Positions 57,913-64,000 of a DNA stretch of 64,000 bases are shown here, in pieces. The stretch is from Cristatella mucedo (taxonomy: Eukaryota; Bryozoa; Phylactolaemata; Cristatellidae): NCBI GenBank assembly GCA_009760855.2, contig WPIO01000168.1:605145-669144 (forward strand). The letters are read 5' to 3'. The notes under the pieces are model-generated. The model did not search any database and was not told where the DNA came from. It saw only the letters and a list, made by a program, of their open reading frames with translations. How positions within the stretch are numbered: position 1 is the first letter of the stretch; each line of letters starts with the position of its first letter. The position numbers and the translations under genes were made by a program.

Positions 57913-58394
57913 CTTACAAAGTTCTTACGCTGACCCACAAAGCCCGCCACGGCTTAGCTCCTTCGTACCTAGCTGAACAGCTGCATCAGTTTCAGCCTAT
58001 TCGCGCCCTCAGGTCCTGTGTGGACGATAAATTAGCTGTCCCATTCCTCCGCTTAAAGACAGTTGGCGACAGAAGCTTTAGCTCTGCAGGTCCTACACTT
58101 TGGAACTCGCTTCCACAATTCTTACGCAACGACATCTACTCTCCAGCTGCCGACTATGGCACATCTTTTTTAGCGGTTCTGAACTGCTACTTCTATGCTA
58201 CTCACTACCTCAACTGCTCTCCTAACTCTGCTATGCTTCCCACTTTCTCTTTGTTGCGTGAGACGAAGTCTGTTGGCTACCGAATGTGTACCGAAAGCCG
58301 CTTAGGCTGTGAGTGAGCTATAAAAAACTCTCCTGCGTAACACCCACATGGTCTTTATAACTTTTTGGAGTTACTGACGGAGATACATATATAT
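57913..58394 (+). mobile_element. LINE-B 3' fragment inserted in LINE-A
   Basis: CTTACAAAGTTCTTACGCTG (the [19 protein letters not shown] region) through [18 protein letters not shown] to the terminal signature and an ATACATATATATC tail. AGCT occurs on both sides, consistent with a 4-base or longer target-site duplication. Confidence 0.92.
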
Positions 58395-59457
58395 CAGCTG
58401 AAAATAGGCAGATTTGACAGTGAAGCTGATATGGTCGTCTAACGAGAGGTCGCTTTGGAATATGACGTCAAGACTTGGAGCTGAATCAGCTGGAGATATG
58501 CTGGCAGAGTCGATTTCAAGAGTCTGCCTTTCCAATTTGTGAATCACACTGGGTTTGTCCATAACTAGTAAGTTATTTTTCTCATCGTTTAGTTTTAGAA
58601 AATTTGCTGCCATCCATGAGCTGATGTCATCCATACATGCAGCAAGTGTGTTGAGAGTTTTTGAGGTGCTCGAAGGGCGCGAGGGATTAAAGCAAAGGTA
58701 CATCTGAGTGTCATCCGCATAGAATGAAAGCCGAGATTCTGCTTGGCAATCACATCAGCAAGAGCGAGAGTATAAACCGTGGAAAAACCCTGACCTAGTA
58801 CGGAGCCCTGAGGTACCTCATATTTCAGAGGTACCTCAGATGATCTTTGTCCATTCACGGCAATACTCGGGAGTCTCCCACTGAGATAGGACCTGATCCA
58901 CTGCAGAGCAGTGCCAGTGATGCCCAGGCAAGCTAATAGGCGCTCTAGAAGAACTTTGTGATCGATGGTATCAAAAGCTGCCGAAAGATTGAGCAAAACA
59001 AGCAGAGACACTCTGCCCATGTCTGCATTCCTAAGTTAGTCGTTGTATACCTTAAGCAATGCTGACTCGGTGGAGTGATTATCTCTAAAGCCGGACTGGA
59101 ACCTTTTAGCAAGGTGTGAGGTTTCGATATATGAATTCAGCTGGTCCGCCACAACCCGTTCCAGTGTATTTGATAGAAATTGTAGAAGGAAGACTGGGCG
59201 GTAGTTGCTTAAGTTCCCTTGGTCTAGTTTTGCTTTCTTGAGAAGTGGCCGACTACAGCTAATTGAAAGGTGCTGGGACATCACTAGAGGCTAATGACAT
59301 ATTAATGATGTTAGTTATGCATGGCAGCAGCAGATCAATGCAACGTAGGAGCAGGATAGTGGGAATAGGGTCCAGAGGACTTGTTGTCTTCTTTGATTGA
59401 GATACGAACTTCAGGACTAGATCACTGGTGACCTTCTTAAACGTAGACATTGAGGTG
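58395..59457 (-). mobile_element. LINE-A continued, RT
   Basis: Reverse coding with [37 protein letters not shown], a broken [53 protein letters not shown] and the pre-[22 protein letters not shown]. Frameshifted in several places. Confidence 0.93.
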
Positions 59458-60275
59458 CAGCCAGGGGTTCGTTACGTCATAATGAACTTTGCTACTTCCA
59501 TGTGCATTACTACATGCAAAACCGGTTCTGTTCCGGATTCCTGTTGCGACATCAGTTTCTCTCTTGTTTTCTTACCTTTTTTCTCTGCCTGTAGCAACAC
59601 CGGAAGCAAATCAATCATCCATTTTTTTCAAATGCAGCAAGAGGTGGTTGATACGATCGATGCAGAAGGCAAGCTATAAAGCTTTCATGACTCTAGCTGC
59701 AAACAGTTGTATGTTGAAGAAAACTTGAGCACTACAAGTCTCTGATGTGTTATAATACGAGTGTAGACATATTACAGGACATATTGGATTGGTGTGGATC
59801 AAATGTTCGATAGCATACTATTGCAGGTCCACTAGTAGCAAAGAGAGATGTGGGTGAGTGAGACTGGATTGCTTTTACAAAAAAGGCTTGTCTCGTAGCC
59901 AAATTGAGAAGAAACCTTCATGTCTGATCACGCTGTGGTTGTGGTCGATGTTTTGCTGTTCATCTGAGGCATTTGCGCCGGACACAGTTCTCCGGAGTTA
60001 TCCTTATGCACACTCCATCAGTCGAAAAGATTATGTCACTGGTGCATTGCCCAAACCAAAAGGCATGACCACTAGCTGCCCCAGCCATCACTCGTCCATA
60101 CGAGGATCCCACCTTTGGTTCATCTTCCTCAGCCGTTCTCACTTGATACTCAGGCCTGAGATCATCCAGCCTCGAGAGTCATTCAGGCCTTGGCAATATC
60201 GTCCACGGTCAATCCGTCAATCCGTGGCAACAAAGACGAATTGTTCTGCTGTTATTAACGGTGCTCAAGTCCGGC
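59458..60275. other. No recognisable gene
   Basis: Frames on both strands without family motifs; the + frame at 59858-60466 runs into a LINE-A tail and is not credible as a gene. Confidence 0.35.
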
Positions 60276-60279
60276 AGAA

Positions 60280-60366
60280 CTCATCCCTTTGCAGCAAATG
60301 TGAAGCCACTAGAAAAAGATTGAGTTCTCTCAGGGCGCTTTATCAAGAGCATTATTATTTTTATTA
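60280..60366 (+). mobile_element. LINE-A 3' tail fragment
   Basis: CCTTTGCAGCAAATGTGAAG, degraded hairpin with GGGCGCTTTATC and a TTATTATTTTTATTATAG tail. Confidence 0.82.
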
Positions 60367-61035
60367 TAGTACCATTTTTCTTCTTATCTTGCGAAAGTAC
60401 TTGTGTGTGTGTGTCCGTGCGCGTGCGTATGTATGCGATAGAGAGAGAGGGTTTTACCGGCGTTGAGGAATGCCCCTCAAACAGGAAACAGCTTCGTCGG
60501 GTAATATACGGTACATTCGCGGCAGGACGCTGTGCTGTGCCAATTGCCTAACTGTTGGCCGAAGGTAAGGCGTTCGTGCAAATTACAACCGCAGCAGGCA
60601 CACACAACATTGCCTAGCGACATTGCGCACGGGCAAATAAAGTTCCTAAAATCCCCTGCTTGTGCTTGGCTTCGCCGAGAACTCGTGACTCCTAGATTAC
60701 GTTAAGTAGGACAGCGCCAGAAACGCTGTAGGCGAGATGGACTGCTCAGTGCGAGTTAAGCCCTCCGAATCGTAATTCGGCAGTTGGCTATGCAGCTTTG
60801 CAAGCGTTGGGGTCGAGCACGTGATATTACAGTATAGCGAAAATATGACAGAGGAATATGTTCGCGACTTCTTTGAGAAAGCTTTCGAAGCACAGCCGCA
60901 AATCTAGAACATCTATTCATTTGTGAACCAGTCTGAATGGTCATTTTTGAAGAACTGATTCGTTTGCTCATATAATTAAATATGAACCACGAGAAGAAAA
61001 TTTTCAAGTTTTTGGAAAATTTGAAATTGGTAAAT
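60367..61035. other. No recognisable feature
   Basis: A short TG/CG-rich stretch at 60400-60440; nothing else recognised. Confidence 0.35.
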
Positions 61036-61038
61036 TTC

Positions 61039-61247
61039 AAGTTATTCACTGACCTGGTCAAAATAGTTAAGTTTGTCGGGAATTGTGGCCACTTTCTGTA
61101 CGTCGGAGGCAGGAGCCGAGTAAGCTGAACCAAAGAATCGTAGGACGGGACAGAGCCTCGCCGGATTCCATCTGCCATCTGCCCAAAATCTGCGTGCGAA
61201 CCCGGCGCTGCTACTGTATACTGGCTGCTTACATAATCTTGGGACAT
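61039..61247 (-). CDS. Candidate first coding exon, unknown
   Basis: Minus-strand ATG at 61247, reading MSQDYVSSQYTVAAPGSHAD and on through GSVPSYDSLVQLTRLLPPTY to NLTILTR, where ACCAG meets GTCAGTG, a good donor, at about 61056-61050. No family recognised and no next exon found. The peptide looks protein-like, but this is weak evidence. Confidence 0.25.
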
Positions 61248-62640
61248 GAACGGCAGCGTAACGCCACATAGGAAGGATTGTGGGACGGACTGCGAAGGAT
61301 TCTTAGATGAGCGACTTCTGGCGAAAGACAGCTTGGCCTCTGGGGGTGGGGCAGGTGTGCGGGCGCAGTGCCATTGGCTGAGCGACTTTGAAGGCCGAGT
61401 AAGGGTTTAGGTTTGTAGCTTGGTGGCAGCTTAGGCCTGCGAACAGGTAGGAAGTTCGGAGCTAGCAACGGTGAGAGGCGGACGACGTCGCTCGGTTACC
61501 GATCGGCCTGAACCGGCAACTAAGTGGAGTGCATAAACGCATGCTAAGGCCTTTTCGACGACTTGATGCAAGGGCGTTGACAGATTTATAGTTTATAGAT
61601 TTGCTTTGTGTTAAACCACCGACCTCCAGGACCTTGCAACTATAACCTCGCCTTGGACTTGGCTTGACCTTATCTTGGCTTGACCTTGGCTTGATCTTAT
61701 CGCTGGGGACTGTGGCTGTTTGTGTATTTGTATGCTCTCAGCCGAAAGCCTTGAAACATCTAGGCAGACTTATAATTCACCTCGAGCACGACAGTTGCTT
61801 TGGCGCGAGCCTCCATGTGTCGATTGTCATCCAACCTCAGATCCACGAGTTGTTACTGTGCTCAAACTTCGGTTCTGATCTTGGTTCAAGCCCTAGTGCT
61901 ATAGCTTCGGAACGGAACAGAGCGAGTTCGTGGTGCAGGTCTATTGAGAACAGTCATCTTTCTATGGAAAAGTTACTGCAGTGGTCATTGGTGTTAAGGT
62001 GTACGGCCATTGGTATTGGCTTTCCGCTTGGTCCGGCATTGTTCACTTACAGTGTTTGGGAAACTGCAGAACGAGTGGTATTCAATCGCAGCATTCACCG
62101 TAGAACGGCTATACTAATGGTGGACTAACTATTGCAGATCCGGTGCTCCTAGAGCCTGAAATGGGCTAGCGAATGCAATCACGACTGCTAAAATTAAAAA
62201 GAAATATACAGACAAACCTCTTCGTCCAAAATTTCGTTCACAATTAGCTCCGGCCTTTAAAATTGTCCTCTATGTGCTTAGGTGAGTTCGAATGTCTGAA
62301 GTATTTTAAATATTCAGCTGAAATATTTTGTTTTAAATATATTCAAAATGCCTTGAAAGTGATGACCATTTTAGAGCGACATACAATGTTTAATAATGTT
62401 ACTAAAAGAGTAGGTTTACAAATTCCGTTAGAGGTCTGTCAAAAGCCCAAATCCGCTCTACGACGCGAAATATCCGAGCTAAAATTAAAATTAGCAAAAT
62501 AAAATAAATGAATAAAATAATAAACAAAATAAAAATCAATAACAAAAATAAAAAGGGGACGAATTGCATCGGCTCCCGATAAGAAATAGCACTCTAAAAA
62601 TCATGTTCTATTATGTTGTCCATATTACCACTATTCATTT
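61248..62640. other. No assigned gene
   Basis: A + frame at 61664-62128 (154 codons) begins with a hydrophobic stretch but has no family motif. The frame at 62263-62502 ends in a Lys/Glu-rich helix. 62500-62560 is A-rich. Confidence 0.35.
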
Positions 62641-62644
62641 AGTC

Positions 62645-62730
62645 TTGATTCCAATACAGCACATGTCAAGTATTTAGAAAGGGATCAAATTCCATGAGGG
62701 TGCTTTAAAACTGTATTACTATTAATGTAG
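62645..62730 (+). mobile_element. Degraded LINE-A 3' tail
   Basis: GTCAAGTATTTAGAAAGGGATCAAATTCCATGAGGGTGCTTT and a TATTACTATTAATG tail. Confidence 0.6.
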
Positions 62731-62799
62731 TCGATGGCCACTCCCAATTTACTCATCCCTTGTCTCCCGTTCACCGATCTTACATTGAATGACAGCTAC

Positions 62800-62945
62800 A
62801 CTAACAATAATAATAACGATTTCAGTAAGAACTACAGGGGTTGTACGATTCTTTGCCCCATGAGGGATTAGTTCTGCTAGGTAGGCTCGAGCCAGAGAAT
62901 GAAGGAACCTGAAGGTAAATGACAGAACCTTGAGCACCGAGGAAG
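62800..62945 (-). mobile_element. LINE-A short internal fragment
   Basis: The reverse strand has VLSFTFRFLHSLARAYLAEL and HGAKNRTT, the C-terminal box, preceded by an AAT run. Confidence 0.7.
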
Positions 62946-63688
62946 TTACGATTCGTGGCTGCCTATTTTGGCGGCAGAGATGCGGGCCTTCGAACCAAAA
63001 ACTTGCCGAGCGAAGCCGCTGAGGGTCTAGTTTCGGGGTGACAGTGAGTGCAGTTCGCGCTTTTGTCGATGAGTGACTCGGCCAAAGTGACCATTGCTGC
63101 TAGCTGCCTGCGTCGCATTTACGAAAGACGAGGAAGGGAATTTTATTACAGTACGCGTAGCTCAATTTCAATGTCCTCATGATTGTCGCCGCCGATCTGA
63201 TTTGGGCGCCCGAGTTTCGTTGGGGCCTGGCCTGCCTAGCCTAGTATTGTTGTCGTGGCTAGTGGACCCTGGACTCAACCGGCAGACTTCATGGTGCTTA
63301 GTTTCAAGGTCCAAGAAAAGATTAAGAAATGCCTGGTCGCGGACTATAGCTGTGCAGCGCTGTGCACCGGCTGTTGCCTTAAAGCCTTCCGTAGTCACGT
63401 CGCGACCGTAGCGCCCTGTACTAGTACTAAGTTCAAGGACGCTTGTCAGGACTTGGAGATCGCATCGACCTCGCCAATCGACAAGGTAGAGAGGGGGATT
63501 GGGTGTTAACTGTTATCTGTGTTCCATCCGTTGGGTTGCAGGATGAAACTGCAATCCGGAAGATGTGCGTGAATTGTCTCCATTTCAGGGCGTTTATAAC
63601 GTAAAAGAACTATCTACAAAAACATTGTTAACTGGTCGCCCATTCATGAAGCGTCGTACAATCGCTGTTCTGGCTTATGTCGTTTAGC
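62946..63688. other. No recognisable gene
   Basis: Frames at 63094-63411 and 63255-63509 (+) overlap and have no motif I recognise; AAG/GTAGAG at 63485 looks like a donor but has no partner. Confidence 0.35.
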
Positions 63689-63694
63689 AATGCC

Positions 63695-64000
63695 TCGAAG
63701 CAGCCGAAAGTCCTTTGGAGATCGTGCCTTCAGTTTGTATGCTCCCAAAGCCTATAGTAATAATAATAATGTTAATACATTTCTGTTTTTCCCTCAGGGA
63801 ACTCAGTTTCTTTCTATTTGCTTTACATTTGCTGTTAAGGAAACACGATCAAATGGTGAGTAGTATCATGCTTGATAAACAACATGAATAACAAGGTTAG
63901 GGGTGACATGCACAGGGTCAGCATGCAAGTGTGGTTAGTGGCTGCATGCACAGTGTCAGCACGCATAAGCACATCAAGGACGAATGACAAGGACCCACTA
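63695..64000 (-). mobile_element. LINE-A 3' fragment running off the window
   Basis: From about 63752 an AAT tail, hairpin and 3' region on the minus strand. It is preceded by a short + strand C-terminal piece (TCCTTTGGAGATCGTGCC, 63711-63728). Confidence 0.85.

Noticed and set aside
59858-60466. 202-residue ORF
   Set aside because: Its C-terminal third is translated LINE-A tail and GT repeats.
61664-62128. 154-residue ORF as a gene
   Set aside because: No family motif, no splice context, and its length is reachable by chance in 64 kb; left unassigned.

Overview
The window is animal (metazoan) nuclear DNA, almost certainly from an invertebrate. Exons are split by GT-AG introns, there is no operon structure, and the DNA is packed with non-LTR retrotransposon fragments of the L2/CR1 type, tRNA-derived SINEs and microsatellites. 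The species cannot be told from the sequence.

Only one host gene is convincing. About 2.9-34.6 kb on the + strand holds most of SMG6 (EST1A), the endonuclease of nonsense-mediated mRNA decay. I placed sixteen exons by protein similarity recalled from the SMG6 family and by GT-AG boundaries. The reading phases join across every junction and give about 935 residues. In order these are the EST1/TPR (14-3-3-like) helical region (exons 1-5), the following helical domain (exons 6-11), a charged linker (exon 12) and the C-terminal PIN nuclease (exons 13-16), ending at a stop at 34603-34605. The acidic residues expected for a PIN active site are visible. The upstream disordered N-terminus is not seen and probably lies before base 1.

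The introns and the whole of 34.6-64 kb are repeat territory. LINE family A (L2/CR1-like RT, ATT-repeat tail and a conserved 3' hairpin) is the commonest, in both orientations. LINE family B (a related RT with an ACATT-type tail) is less common and is repeatedly nested inside family A, a SINE and a third family. About ten copies of a tRNA-derived SINE (SINE-1) are scattered through the window. A second, single SINE (SINE-2, ~52.15 kb) joins a tRNA-like head to the 3' end of LINE-A, which suggests a SINE/LINE mobilisation partnership. Ty3/gypsy remnants (a Gag ORF with a candidate LTR at 39.5-40.4 kb; RT/RNase H at 51.5-52.1 kb) and two Tc1/mariner-like transposase remnants are also present.

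Outside SMG6 no gene could be identified with confidence. A few unassigned open stretches (a coiled-coil-like segment at 42.2 kb, exon-like pieces at 37.4 and 61.1 kb, ORFs at 49.6 and 61.7 kb) are recorded as low-confidence candidates. Repeat boundaries are read by eye and are good to about 10-30 bases.
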